Below are positions 1 through 15,000 of a stretch of DNA of 64,000 nucleotides, piece by piece. Each line of letters begins with the position of its first letter. The first letter of the stretch is position 1. The notes under the pieces are model-generated. The model had not been told where the DNA came from and did not search any database. It saw only the letters and a list, made by a program, of their open reading frames with translations. The position numbers and the translations under genes were made by a program. The stretch spans positions 14,797,238 to 14,861,237 of the forward strand of contig NC_083646.1 in assembly GCF_963576545.1 (NCBI RefSeq), given 5' to 3'. Source of the DNA: Limanda limanda. Lineage: Eukaryota > Chordata > Actinopteri > Pleuronectiformes > Pleuronectidae.

Positions 1-3000
1 GCAGATAGAAGAACTGGCTTCCGTGCTCCTTAGGCAGGATGGAGTTAACTCCTGCAGCGTGTGGGCCTCTCAGCTGCTCGTTCACTGTCAGGTTATCCGC
101 TGGTGGAGAGAACAGAGGAAGGTAAGTGCTTATAAAGCCTGAGAAAATCTGTGACACATCAGTTGACATAAAGGATGTGTCCGTCTCACCATTCAAGTCC
201 AGGAAAAGTACAGGGATGTGAGCTTCCATTCCTGCAGGTGGGGTCCTACAAGTAGTTGAATATGAGGTCAAATATGAGGTGCAAATGAACTGAATCTCTC
301 ACATGTGGTTGAGTCTTAATAGCTTTGTTACCAGTCAGCAGGAGCTCCAGGGATGCCACTGCCAGGTGCAGGTACCAGCACTGCATTTCTCTCTTCAGTC
401 AGTCCAACCCACTGCTCCACCAGCCGAGCCTCTCGCTCAATATCCTCCTCTGACTTCTCTGGAATTAACAAGTGAGGGAAAGAGGCGTTAAATCACAACA
501 CATTACGAAATTATTAAAACTAGAAGATAATCGAAGCACCAGCTGTCATACAGAGCCTTAGACGCACCGTGTTTGTTGATGATTTTCTTGATTTGTTCGT
601 CCAGGTACTCCCGACGTTTGATCAGAGCTTCTGACCAGCGCTCTCTCACACAGTTGAGATCTTCCTCCTGCAGGCGGACAGAGACCAGAATCAGTGCCAC
701 AGGACTCAGTGAAGAGAGGATCTGCTACAGGGCTCCGCAAAGTGTTACCAGGTGATGGAACGGGTGGACTGGGCTGGCATGTTCGAGGGAATATCATATT
801 TACTTTGCTAATATCTTAAAAAAGCCAAGTGAAGCTAATCCTGACAGAAGTCCCCAAACCAAAGGTGTTAAAAACCAAAGCTTTGTGTCCTGTATTTGTG
901 TTTTTATTTATTTATAATTAACAGTAATAGTGCGGAAATCTTTTGTACCTCCTGGTATAAGTATGGGCGTTGGCCCCCAAATCGGTCAGGCTCAATTACG
1001 CTCAATCTTTTTAAAATCCCACCTCCCTTTCACCCCTTTTTCACTCACATACATGCATTCACACATACAGACCTACATGCGTGCCCTCACATGCGGCCAC
1101 AGTCTACCACAGTCCTACCTGGATACACAGCAGAGAGCAGACCCCCCTCTGTCCTGTCCAAAGTAACAACACACCTCAAAGCACATCACACTTCAGACAT
1201 CAACACGCTTCCACCATGCAGGGTGCTGTAAATCATGCAGCCATGCAACGCCCATGTGATTAAGTGAGGCCTGTTATTTCCACTCGTCAGTAGTGACAAG
1301 CAAACCGGGGCATTAGTGTGCGCAACCTGAGCGGGAAGGCGAGCGGGAGCAGGATGGTTGGCGGGCGGACCCCGGCTGGGAGCTCAGCCATGGGTGGGAC
1401 TGCTTTTTGCACAGAGGGCTGCCAAAGAACGGTCGGTGTGATTGATCATTAATCATCCACATGTGCAGCTGCTGTTTAATAAAGCGCTCTTTTAGTTGAG
1501 GGGCACGGTCCTCTGTGAACACACGATCAGTTGGTTGCCGTCATGCTGCAGAGTGAACTATGGGGGGAGCAGCCACAGGGAGGGGGCTGCAGGTACCTGA
1601 TAACTATCCATATCCTCTTCCGCCTCTCTCTGGCAGGAGAGAACACACTCAGTCAAATGTGGGGAGCACAAAAGTCCTCAGAGGCATCGCTCGGGTAACT
1701 AACATTTCGATTGTATGAAAATCTGACGAAAATGATTCTGTGACTATTTCGAATTAATCAAACAGTCACTTCCCTTGTAGCAGTGCATGTTAACAGAGCT
1801 AACAGGGCACTAGTGAGTTTTCTCCTTTAAACATACTGCCAGCTTTCCAGATGAACCAGTCATGGCCCGAAACCAGAGGCTTAACGTAATTTGGCATAAT
1901 ATTGGATATCACTGGCATGAAACGAGCACAGTGTTCCCAAAACACTGTTCTGATTTAATGCAGAATTAGTTAAATACACATATAATCCAATTTTTGTCTA
2001 CTTAGCATCAGTGAGAATATGTAAATAGATGTTCCACAGACCTGGTAGCTGTCAAGAGGTCTCTGCAGCTTGGTGGAGCGAGCTGACACGCAGCCAATAG
2101 AGACGGACAGCAGAGCCTCCACCAGCAGAGGCAGAGTGCCTGAGTTCTGGACTGGTTTCACGCAAACCTGCAGCCTCCTGGAGTGACCCTGTTTGGACGA
2201 AACCCCAACATTTAAAACCTCAGAGTGCTGCTTTCCAATACTGCACTCTCAAACTATTTCATGTCTGTTCATATTTGCACAATTAGTTATTATCCTCTTA
2301 AATGTGTGTTTGATTTTTGGCCAGTCAGACCGAAAGGAAAACTTCTGCATCAGTTTTTCTCTGACCTGTCGTAGTTGGAAGACTCCTCCGGTGCTGCCGT
2401 CTTTTCCAGACTGCAGCTCTACAGATGAATACTCGCCCTGCTCGTTCAGTTCCTGGATGGAGACCAACAGCTCGACCCTGCGAGACACCTCGCTCCACCT
2501 TGGACAATCAGAGATCGAGATTAGTGAGGTCTGAAATGTCAGCGCGTTGGTCTGAAGTCTGAGTGAAACATGTACCTGTCTCTGAGCGTTTGGGTCTGGG
2601 CCTCTAGTGCATCCAATTCCCAGAGTGAGCGTCCATTCCCAGCACAGCGGTGACCCCAAACCTCTATCGCCAAAGCTCCATCCGATATAAATTCTAGAAA
2701 CTCGTCCGTCACATACACAACGTAGTCCTGCACAAAGACAAGATTTTATACAGTGAAGCCGATTGGCTTTGACAACCTCAATCTGAAACAAGAAGCAGCT
2801 CCGTTTTCTTACCTTGCAGTTATCAAACTGGACAGTAAACTGGGCTTCTGGGCTTCGAGGGGTGGGTCTGTCTGGGCTAACCATGGGAGGAGCCACAGTG
2901 GGCTCGCCATGCTCCCAGAAGGTGTACTGACAGAAAACAAAGTTGGACAAGTTGAGCGGCAGACCTGTGGCCTCCCTGATCCGCACCTGCAGCAAGATAA

Positions 3001-6000
3001 GAGACAGAATGAAATTACTGAGGGTTTCTGCATGTTGGTGCATCTTAGAAACAATTGTCCTCCAAAAACAGAGGTGACACAAATGCGTAGTTTGGTTAGA
3101 ATCCACTGAGAAGTGCCTGTTACCCTGCAGGTGAGCCTCTTGGCCATGTGGACGATCTCCCCGTTGGTGTCCATGACCTCGTAGCAGCTACTCTCACTGG
3201 AGTTTTCTGATGAGTCATCTCCCCCACACAGACGCTCTGGTATGGCACCACTGACTCGCATCAGCTCAATGTGCAACCGGCCTGCAACCTGTACACACAA
3301 GCAGAATGAGGGTGTTATCACTGAATGTTTTAGATATGCAAATATATATTATATCGTTTTTAAAAGTAAAATGTACATATGAAAACTTTCTGATAACTTC
3401 TCCATCTGTGTTTTGAAGTGGCATTTGCATTCATCCGTTTATGTTGGTGCGCCCTTACCTCCCCCTGCTGGCTGATGATGGGAACAGCGTATTGCAGTTT
3501 AACATCATGGAAAAGGCACTCGAGAAAAATGTTGGCCACTCCTATCAGGTTGTGGTTCTCTTGTGCCTCATAGAATGGATCACAGTGCTTACTGTTTGCT
3601 TTGTTATACTGAAAAAAACAACAAAGGAGCAGGATAAATAATCAGTTTTTTTTTTTATCGTACTTATCTTTTTCCTCTCTCTGGTTCCTGTTTCTCACCA
3701 TCTCCTCTGTGCCTTCCCTCCAGTCACTGTAGTGGTCTCTCATGTCCACCAGTTTGTTCTCCAGCTTCTCGATGGTCCAAACCTGAGTCCCCTTCCCTTT
3801 CCTCCGTACCTGGATGGCCGGCTCGCTCACTATCACTCCCTGCTGCATAGAAACAAACGATGACAGGTATTTTAGTACATATACAAAGAAGAGAGTAAAT
3901 TCAGCACCAATGCGATGCCACATTCTTTGCAGTTCAGGGGTCTGACCTTGCGGTTGGCGCTGAGGTTGGCCGCAGGAATCTGAAGGGTGACCTGATAGTC
4001 CGTCAGTTTGTTCATCTCCTCTGCCAGAAAGTTGGCTTCTCGCACCAAAGTGTTGGCTTTCATCACCTGCTCCCTGAGCCGAGAGAGGCTCCGACGAAAA
4101 AGCTCATCGCTGTCAAACGCACACGCACACACGTTGATTCATGAACATGAAAACCTGTCATTATCTTTTATGTACGGTCGTTCTAGATTGACATAAACAG
4201 ACATTTTACATTTAATGACTGACTAAACTACGACTTGAAAAATGTGTTTTGAAGTATAAACACTGATCCCTGCATCTCAGAAACTGCTCAGCGAAAAGGA
4301 ACGGGAAAATCTCTCAGTAAAGTGAACGCAACAGTAAGCAAAAATGCTGCATAATAGCGACAGATGTTTTTTTAGCAAATTGCAACAAGATCCACTGTAA
4401 ATGATCAGCTCACCAACTGACCTCTCTCTTTAAAAAGCTGAAAATCAACTGGGGGTCTTGGCAGTCTTGCATAAGGCAAATCCTGAAAATATTTCATCCA
4501 CTTCTGGTTAAAGCAGAAATATTCACCAATGATAACAGGTTATATAAACAAGAATGGTTCATGAGGCCTCCCTGCAGTTTCCTCCCTGCAGTGTCCAGTT
4601 TGTGTATCATTGCATGTTTCTCTGCCTGCTCCACTCACCGCTCCTCCGTCCACAGCCGCAGTTTGCTGTGGGGCGTGTGTGTCGGGAACGCAAGGCGGTC
4701 ACTGCTGCTGCGGTGGTGCTGTGGTGCTTTCTCAGGAGACAGCTGTTGCCTCAGCGACTCCAGCTCTCGCTCGTACATCATCCTCTGCTCCTCCAGAGCC
4801 GTCCGCTTCTCCTCCAGGTACTGCTTCTCCAGCACCTGGACCACGTTCTGCATGGGGTCTGCTCACAGGGAAAGGACAAATGAAGCCTGAGTGTTCAAGC
4901 CTGTATTTAAATAATAATACAATACAAAGAAAGTTCATTTGGGGGGTTTCATCATCATTGCCGCTGAAAAGCTATCTGACGGGATTCAAGTGAAACTATT
5001 GTTCATGGATGATTTAAAGTATTAAAGTTTTATTCATGTTACAAAGCAAATAGCAATGAATAACTGTGACCCATTAATTGATCAATTCAAACAATGGAGC
5101 TGACGAACTGGCTGGCTGTGTGTTTTTCCTTTGTCATTTTGTCAGAGACGGACAAAGGCACAAGTAATGTGGATATGAAGCAATTGAAAGGCGCTAAAAA
5201 TTAAACTTTAAGGTATGTTAAATAAAATTATAGATTTTTCTGGGCTTGAACATTGTTGCTATCTTTATAGTTAATGTACAGTGAAACATATATGATAGGT
5301 ATAGTAGTCTTTAGACAGTTGGAGTTGGAGAAAGACATGGATTAATAACCACATTTCTTTAATTTCAACTTTGCTTGATATATCAAATTTTATTTATTTG
5401 ATATATATCTCTATTTTGTATAATGTCGCTGCCTCACTCAAGGCTAAAATCTGACTAGAATATGGATTTTGTGGAAATAATCCACTGACAAAATAACAGC
5501 AAAGGGTAGAATTGGATTTGGGCTTTTGTAAATCCAGTTGGAAAAACAAAGGTTAGCTTGACAGTAATGCTATCCCTAAAAGATATTACGATTTTGTGTG
5601 ATGGTAGCTGGAATGAGCTGAAGGTCCTGAAACCTTTCGACAGCTGAAGCCTTAAAGCCTAAAGGATGATGTAGATTGCAGAAGCCACATTATCCTAATT
5701 GTACCATTGTTCCCAAGAGTCTTCATTGTGACCTCCATCTGTGCAAACTCATAGCTGTAGTCCTGCTCAGAAGACGCCTCGCTGGCCGTCTCCACGTCCG
5801 CCTCCACGAAGCTCTCTCTGGGAGAAGCTCGCTCCAGCTCCTTCAAACGGTCCCGCCGCTTTCGATTCGGCAGATTGATCCTGCGACAGGACATGATGTC
5901 CAATCAGTGACCTTCTAGTCATGACTGTGACACACGTTTGATTGAAATATGTCATACCTGAAGAAGTGGTTGTTGCCCCATAAGATCCGGTCTCCATGCC

Positions 6001-9000
6001 ACAGGTGCACCAAGGAATCGATCATTGTTCCGTTCACACAGGTTCTTAAAAAGAAGACAGAGAAATGATTGAAGACTTTTTATTAAGGAAGATATTGGAT
6101 GCCGTTATAATGTCAAGCTTCAAACAGAGAGTGGAAATTGAGGCAGAACAGTCACTTTGTAGTGGGAGGGGATGTGGCTCTGATATCAAAGCGAGGAGCC
6201 CAGATCAGAGATTCCTGTACAGTGAGGTCATGTGAAACACTGAGGTCCAGTCATCCATGAAGGAGAGAGACGGCCGACCGAGACACAGACTGAGATAGAC
6301 AGATTGAGAGAGTGTTGGAGATGGTTGTGTGTTAGCTCACCTGGCATTCCCGATGGGCATCAGGGTGACATCACTGTCTGTGCAGACTTCCAGGGTGCAG
6401 TGCTCCGGCTGGATTCCGATCCCAAAGAGCTGGATGTCCTGAGACGTGTCTGCGCCCACACGTGTGTGCTCCTACACACAGATGGAGGACAAATTAAGGA
6501 AACTATAATGATAGATGTGAAAGTAATTACAGCCAATGCCTTATTCCAACATTTTGGTCTTAACCAGCGAAGTTAGAAACTGTAAATTATTGAGCCAAAC
6601 TGAAAAAGATAAAACTTGGGGGAAATCGAGAGCAATGCAAAAGGGAAACCAGGCCTGAGTGAAAACACTTGTCTCTCTTTCTCTCAGTGCCGAGAGGGCG
6701 TTGTTGAACAAACATCCCAGCTTCTAGAGGATGTCCTACCCTGCGGCGAACTAACCCATTTCACATTACCATAGTCATTCCACACTGATATGCCAGGCCG
6801 GTCTGCAGAGCCCAGACAAAGGCCTGTTGTTCTGCGCACCGCACACAGGCTGGTTTTTCACATGCCTCTGCTCTTACAGGTCCAACTCACTGATTGTTTG
6901 TTCCATGGCAGCGCTTTGCAAAGTCCAGACCTGCTCTGACTGGACTCGTATCTGCTCTCGCACTGTCACATAGACCCCTGCAACAAGGGTGCTAATAGTT
7001 CAGTGCTTGCACTGACGGTTTGATATGTCACAGCAGTGAGTTGGAGACCAGCTGGCTTTGCAGTCTTCAGATTGCGTTGTACAGTGTGTGGACAGGGCAA
7101 TTATCTATTTTTAGAGCTTCTTAAGTTGAAATGTGAGGGAAGCAGATCAGGAACAGGTTCAGGATTCAAATCATGGCATTAAATATTAACCTCATTTGGG
7201 AAATGTACGTCCCAAATGCTGACTGTTTATGTTTTATTTGCCGTGTAATTCCTGATGTGTTATTGGTAAAGCTTAAGAGGCAGAGGTAAAACTCGAACAG
7301 CATGCACTTCACTTGTTATGCAATATCACACTTTTATTACCTTCAGGTAGTAGACCAGTAGCTCATTAAGGGCGGGATCAGCATTTAGATTGACAAGGAA
7401 ACACTTGTCTTCGCCAACTTTAATCCCAGATGTTTCCAAAGAGATGCCCATGCTCTCCAGCTGCTTCTGACGCTCCTGTAAACACAGATAATAACAGTCA
7501 CGCTGTGTATAAACACGTTGAATTCAATTTGAGACGTTGGAGTCTTTTTATAGCTCATGTACGCACAGTCGCGATCTCCTCTGTCTTTCTTAGTTTCTGC
7601 TCCCAGGTGACAGTCATGTCCTGGATGAGCTTCTCAGACTCCTGCAGTTTCTCCTTCAGTTCAGGAGCCTTCATGGACTGATGTGAACAATAAAAAATAA
7701 AAAGTCAGTATCAGTCTAGTCAAGGCCATCAAGTGATTAATTCATTATTTGTGAGCCTGTGCCCTCTTCTCACCTCGGCCTGAGAGAGCTGAACCTTGAG
7801 CTTCTCCACTTCCTCCCTGAGCTCTCTGATGATGCGTGCGTTGGGGTCTTCGTTCACCACGGCGTGGTTGACGATCCTCTTGGCCCTGTCAGCGTAGCGC
7901 AGTGTGGACAGAGTCTCCTCGTAGTTGTCAGCTGCAGGACTCACTGTGGCTATCATGGCTGTCTTGCTGTTGCCGCCGAGGTTGTCCTGAGGACCAGAGG
8001 TCAGATTGCAAATAAAAATGTTTTCTTAAGAGCTGCTTTACAATGTCCTGAAATTTACAAAATCCTGAAAATGTCTGGGTTAAGTAATAAGGCGAGGAGT
8101 GGTGCCTGGGTAGAGGAGGAAGAAGGACACGACATATCAATTCTAGGGATGGGGGGAAAAATCGATTCAGTTACAAATCGCGATTCTTGTGAATGATGAT
8201 TTTAAATCGATATGCTGCCTCCCAAATCGATTTAAAAAAAAAACCAACATATTTATTGGTTTGGGGGGGATATATTGGGGGAGCAACATCACCCCAGAGC
8301 ATGTTGACCAGCTCTTGTTTTTGCACAAGAATCTAAACATACCCAAGCACTAGCTTTGCATCGGCTACATGCAAACAACAATAGCCTACTTTTTGTTTAT
8401 TTCAAAGTTTTATTTCAAGTAAACTTTTATTCATTCTATTTAATTTACCTTTTATTTATTGTTTAAAAGTAGCCTAAGTGGCATACATTTCTTAATCTGT
8501 CAGTTTGTGTGCAGTTGACAGGGGCTATACAATAATAGGGCACATTTTTATTTATTTTCTCTATTGGCTGCCCGGCAGTCATTAAGTTAATGTTAATATT
8601 TGGAATAAAAATGGTAAAGCTGTAAGTGAATTTGACTGTGTTGTATTTGAAGGAATGATTCAACATTTTTCCATGGTCCAGTATTTAAAAAAAAAAAATA
8701 ACCAAAAGAAATCCCAGGAAATCATAATATCGAATCGCAATACATATCGTATCGCCACCTAAGTATCGTGATAGTATCGTATCGGGAGGTCCCTGCCGAT
8801 TCCCGTCCCTAATAAATTCCATGGAGAAAATCTTTTGCAGCTAACCGACCCCTGCGTCCGCTCTAATCCTCAAAAGCTTTTCAATGTCACCTATAGCCTC
8901 CCCAGAACTTTTCAGGGAAATGTCCAGACTTCAGAGCATGTCTGAAAGCAGCTTTAGACTACGTGCATGGTGCAAAGACAGCAAATGTGCAACAAAGGCT

Positions 9001-12000
9001 TCATTATTTTGGTGAACTTTGAGTCACATTTCAGCAGACCTGGTACAATTACATATCATTATAATGACCAAAAGAAAAGGCCAGTGATAGATGTTTGTCA
9101 AACCTTCAGCAGCCAGGTGAGGACTGAGTCTCTGTAAGGCACAAACTTGGCCTTCCCCTTTCCTGCAGACTGATCAGCCAGAGCAGAGATCACACATCCT
9201 AATGTGGTGAGAGATCTAAAATGACACAGGGAAAATCAATTGAAGTCCTATCAGTGTAATTGTGTAAAATGATTAACCAGACTTTATACATTTGTATGGC
9301 TTTCATATTAAAAAGAATTCCCACTTGTTTATATTGCTGCCCTCTTTAAGTCTCTCTCCAGCAGCTCCAGTTTTAGAGACTCGCTCACTTCCTGCCAGGT
9401 CAACCAGACTCATCTTGCTCACTTTCTCCCCTGAGTTCTGTTTACGATCACATCATGCACAATCAGTCAGAACCATAGTAACATAAATACGGTGTTTATG
9501 GGATAATCACAAGTGCAGCCAAATTCATAGTAAAATGAAACACAAGAAGAGACTGACCCCGGACTTTAGATCATAAAGTGTTTGTGTGACGATGATGCTG
9601 AAGACACCGTGTGAACGACTGCTCTCCTCGTTCATGTTGGTGGCTGCAACTGTTCTCGATTTGTTCCCCTCTGACATCAACACCTCGATGTCCTGAAAAG
9701 ATGTCAAGGAAATAGAAAAGCATCACTATTGGCAACTATGTTTTTATCCCCAATGGATTTAGACAAATACATCATTAGAAAGTCAGGCGGTCTTCCCATA
9801 CAGCGAGGCGTCATGTGATTTAGCTGGGTCACAGCAGGCACTGAGCCAAGACTATGGGAAATCCAGTGGACTAATATCAGGCCGAGCAGAGCACAAAGGG
9901 AACAGGGTGGAGTGTTTCAACTTGATTAAGGAAGGCCCTGCCAAGGATTGGATATGAACAACATGAAACCCATTACGACATCCCGCATCAGAATTATGTG
10001 TCATTACAGTTGCTGCATTTGGGAGGATTTAAAACGAAAATGGTTTTTCTGGCTTTAAATCAGTGACTTCACATCGAGGGATGTGATACCAAGGCATTTC
10101 TACTGGCTGCTGTAAATCATGTCTATGTGCGAGTGAGGACCGGCGGTCAGTGATCGAGGGTGGATTCAGCCTCGCCTCTGGTCTCAGTGCGGTGACAGAA
10201 GGGTGAAAGACACACCTCGAAGTTGCTCACAGCCAGCTGAGACAGGCCGTCCACATACGGACCCAGGACTTTGTGTTCTCGAACTTTCAGTGATTGTCTG
10301 TTCCTTTAAAACAACAGAGAAAGAAGCACAATGAGTAACAGAAAGAGAAGACAATAAAAGGTGGAACATTTACTATTTCCAATTCTGGACATTTGTGAAA
10401 AAAGACAGAATGAAAACAAATCTGTGTTTCTAATTAACATGACTCTCTCGCTCTGAAGTCTTTTCCACTGAAACACTTCTTGGCAGCTTAACAACATGTT
10501 CTCTTTTTTGGAGAAGCTGAAAACATATCCTCTGACCATGGGAGCTTGATTAAAATGAATGAAAAACTAAATGAGTGCTTCAGGGTTTCAAGAGGCTCAT
10601 ATGACTTGTTTTCCCTCTTGTAGAAACATGAGTTCAATTTCAATGCAGGGAAATTAGAAACAGCCTCATATTGTTATGTGATAAAATTTCTATTACAGAA
10701 AAAACTTATATAAAGCAACATAAGTATCTCTTATATGTCACTTTTGTTGCTGGTGGAAATGAACGGAATGGCTGGCATGTAATGTTGAACTAAATAATAT
10801 TAAAACACTAATAAAATGTTAATTGGGGAATTCTCTTTTTTTGCCCTTTATTGACAAATGTTTCCATACAGTCCAGTTTTTTGGCTCACTGATCTGTGAA
10901 CTGTCAATTACATCCAAATAAAATACTGTGCAGACTGCAGAGCACATGCACTGCTGTGTAAGTCTCCCTGGACGGTGCAGGTCGGTAAACTGAAGCTCAG
11001 TTCACCTGGCCGTCTGCCAGTTGTTGAGGAGAAATCCTATAGATCAGAGAGAGTCACTGAATCACTCTCCATGGCAACAGAACGACCAAGGTCGGCAGAA
11101 AACAGGTTCCCTACTTCCACTCTAGTAATCTACCAGCCACTGTGGCAAACAAGAGGATGCGACTGCTAGAAAGACCAGCTGCCATTCTGTAGAATTCAAT
11201 CCTAAAAATAACAGAGAGTGAGAGGATTGTCATAAAAGTGGGAGGACGTTGCCAACAAAATAGTTCTGGCTGAATCTTCTGACATCTGCACAGAGCGCTG
11301 CACTGTAGTCCCTCTCTGAATGCTCTCCGGCTCCCAGCTCCACTAACAGATGTCCCTGAAACACGCTCTTTCACAGCTCGTCCTCCCCTGCAGTCTGTCT
11401 GCCAACCCACATCAGACCACGGAGGCAAAGAACAGAGCAGTGTCAGAAAGCGACGCTGGCTTCTGCTCTGCAGGAAATGGATGGGTTGAGCTTCCTACTC
11501 AGGTCATTCTGTCGCCATCCTCCAGTCAGGCTACTAGACACAACAGAGCTATAAAGAGACACGCAAAGCAGCGCAGGGTGGGAGCGGACGGAGAGGACCC
11601 TGCTCATGGGGTGGTCGGAGTGAATCGAGGTTATCAGGAAATGATACAGCAGTTTGTGCAACTTGTTTGTGCGTCTGTCACCACCGGGGGAAAGGTGGGA
11701 CCAAAGCAGCATTAACTCAGTAAATTCAGCGAGATGATACTAGTCACATGTGCTTATTCTGAGGAGAAGGTACAAGATCACAAATCAGACTCACCCTTTG
11801 GGATCCAGCAGGTCACGGACTTTCTCGTTGTAGATCTCCATGTAAGAAACCTCCACCTTAAAACTATGAGCCTCATTCCCCTCCCTGTGGACCCTCTCAA
11901 ACAGTGAGCAGCAGAGTCGAGGGATTAAACCCGGCTGCTCCCCATTCCCCATCATGGAAAAGGACTTGCCTGAACCTGGAGGGACACAGCAGAGTCACAC

Positions 12001-15000
12001 AGGATTGTATCCCCAACAGAGAAAAGGCTTAACTTAATTGGAGTCTTTTCCACCCCTAGAGCCACGCTGCTAGTGGAGAGACTAGAATGCTTAGAAATAC
12101 CTATAATGTCATGTGCCACTGTTGTTCCCATCGTAATTAAATGTTACTTGTAACATGTACAAAACAGTTTTCTCACACTAGGCAGCTACAATGTTTGTTC
12201 TGTTCTCATCAAACTATGAAATGCGTGCGTCTCCTCAATATTTCCCTGTAAGACCGGAAGCAGCATAAAGGAGCTAATTTGTTCCAGGGTGAGGAAGGAT
12301 ATGAGTTAAGTGATTCTCCAGTGAGATCAGAAATACAAATCTGCCTGTTCTTTAAACCTCTTACCGACACATCTGCAGAAAACTCGGCCTGCAAATATAC
12401 TTAGATTTACCTTTTGAATATAACAGAGGCAATTTATCGTCTATAAATCATTAAAAAAAAACTGCACGGTCTAATGGATTTAGCAAAACACTTTTAAAAA
12501 ATGTGAGACTCAGAGTAGGTTGCATGTGGATTGTCAGTTACCTGTTTGTCCATAGGCAAATATACAGGCATTATATCCCTGGAATGCATTTTCAAGTATT
12601 CCCTCTCCAAGGCACTTGAACACCACCTCTTGACCTTTTGGACAAAAGAATCAGTCACCATGGAGATTAAGGTAAACATATGAACCATTCAGTTATATAA
12701 GCACTATTATCTGCTCCTATCTGGTTGTCTTCCTTAATAATAAGCGCAGAGCAAAGTGCTGCATCAAACAAGAAACTAAAGCCGTTTTCAGATATTAAGT
12801 CTAAGACATTTGGGTGATGGTCCAGGTCAGACACATTGAGTGTTCACGTGAAGGGTGGTGTCTGGATAGAGCATGCAGGAAGCAGGACCTCCCATCTACA
12901 ATATATTTCATTGCATCGTGCATCACAGAAATAATTATTGAATTCAGTTGTCTTTCCAAGTTGACATCTTATATATGCTTGCCACCTCTTTTTCCTCCTG
13001 AGATATATTTGTATTCACAACATCAGCACCTGCACTTGCACAAGGTGAATTCTCCAGACATGATCCTGCTGTTTTCTCTCATGGGCTCACTCTGACGTTA
13101 TCCAAAGTGTTTCTGGCAGCCTCCCAGTAAACACGTCAGAGAATGTCCGGAGCAACTGACTCAGACATTTGCGTTCTCGCTCTCAGCCCCTCCTGATAAT
13201 TTTAGGAGACTATCCAGAGCTCAGTGTATGTCTGAAAGCAGCTGAAGATTCATGAAAGCGGACTGGTTCCTGTCCAGTCCTGTGGAATACGCTGAGCTGT
13301 GTTGAGAAATCTCTTGTGTCGCTCACTGTCGTGCTCCTCCTGAATGGGACAGCTGTTTAATGAGCTAAATAAAGCCTGGGTCCGGGCCCTCGAGGCAGCC
13401 CTTCAGTGAGCATGTTTGCTTCATCGCTTCAGCACAAAGCAGATGTGATGATGACTCTGCCGCCACATAATGAGAGCATAATGACAAGGAAGATATCAAC
13501 AATGATTATGTAAATGTGCCTCGGACTGACAGTAATCAACTCTTTTCAATAGATGACGTGAAAACAAAACTGTAGCTGTGACCGTTTTGCTGTGAAGCAC
13601 ACATGAGACAAATGGATGGAGGCTGAAGAAAATAACATATGTACATTATTACATACGCAATCACAATGTGAAATGCAAATCAACCTGCATTATTTATATA
13701 ACTGTTTGTTGTACGGTATACAAATGCAAATGTCTTATTTCTTAGAACATATGGCACTAAACTGCATGATAATTGAATTGTTTAAAAAAAAAAAAAAAAA
13801 GAAGACTAAAACCTTGTTTATATATTTGAATGTATTCACTCCAAGGTCAAATTACAGCATTTGCCCACACTGTGTTTTGATTTCCATGATGCAAAAGCAA
13901 CTTCTTATAAAGTTTCCTTGCTTTATTTCGGCACAGAGCTCAGCAGGTCTTTCAGTTCTTTAGTGATGAGTGAAGAATCAGTTCCAGAATGTAAGACTCA
14001 CCAGCATATTTGGGAGCGTTGGATTCGTCGATGGACCAGAAACAGTGGTCAAAGGCAAACACCTGCAGGGGAGACAGCACAGGGAGTGTAAACACACACT
14101 TTTCACACATGCCCAAGCATGTACAGTACAACACATTGTTAGCAGTGGTCTCACTTCTCTCTACGAGGTAAAAAAGAAACAGGCTTATTGTGCTGCCAAC
14201 CTCCAGTAAATCAGCAGGACCGAGCTTGTCTCGAGTGAAAAGATGAAGTCTATCTTAGTGCCGGTCTTTGAGGTAACGCTCGTTAAGGCCGCGCCGCGTT
14301 TGTCTGCACAAATCCACTGTTAGCTGCCGCCGTGTTTTGTCATAGTGGCTGGAGTTAAATTAATTCATAAATCAGGGTCAGCGCTCTCCAGAAGAAATTC
14401 CAGCACCCGGTGACCCTCGTCTCCAAGGAAACAGGGCCGTAGCTGTCCCCGGTGGTGCAGGCAGGCTGGCTCTGAGCCCTCGGCACTGGGTCTCACAACA
14501 CAGACTTCAGCAGCAGAGAGTCTTTGTGTCCCCCCCGGGCACCTGCATCAGCTCTGGACGGATGACACACTGAGAGGATGCTCTGTGGGAACGACCAGTA
14601 GCCTCATTTACCAAGGACCCCGAATCCTTACAGACAGAACGGCTCATGTTAATGTATTCACTTTAACACCCCAGGGAATCTTCATTCAGGGTTTTTTCTC
14701 ATGCTCATTTAAAAATATTTAATCCAGAACAAAACTTTACTTTCTGAGGCAGATCTTAGGGATTTGTATCTTCCTAAGGTCCACATTGACTTATTGGCAC
14801 ATGCACAAAATGCTGCACCTGCTGCTGTGGCAGTGTGTGGGACAAGGAGACGTTTCGCTGGCAGCAATATTTGTGGTTTTGGTTCGAGAATTGTTACAGC
14901 CCTAATGTAGAATCAATCTGCGCTGTCATCCAGTGCAGGCACATCAACAGTTCTACTACTGCCACTGTCAGTGCTCTGCTTTACCAGAGTGCATCACCCA

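Noticed and set aside
2249..3106. 285-codon open frame on the minus strand
   Set aside because: It runs through two kif13a exons and the intron between them in changing context; the spliced model explains the conserved parts.
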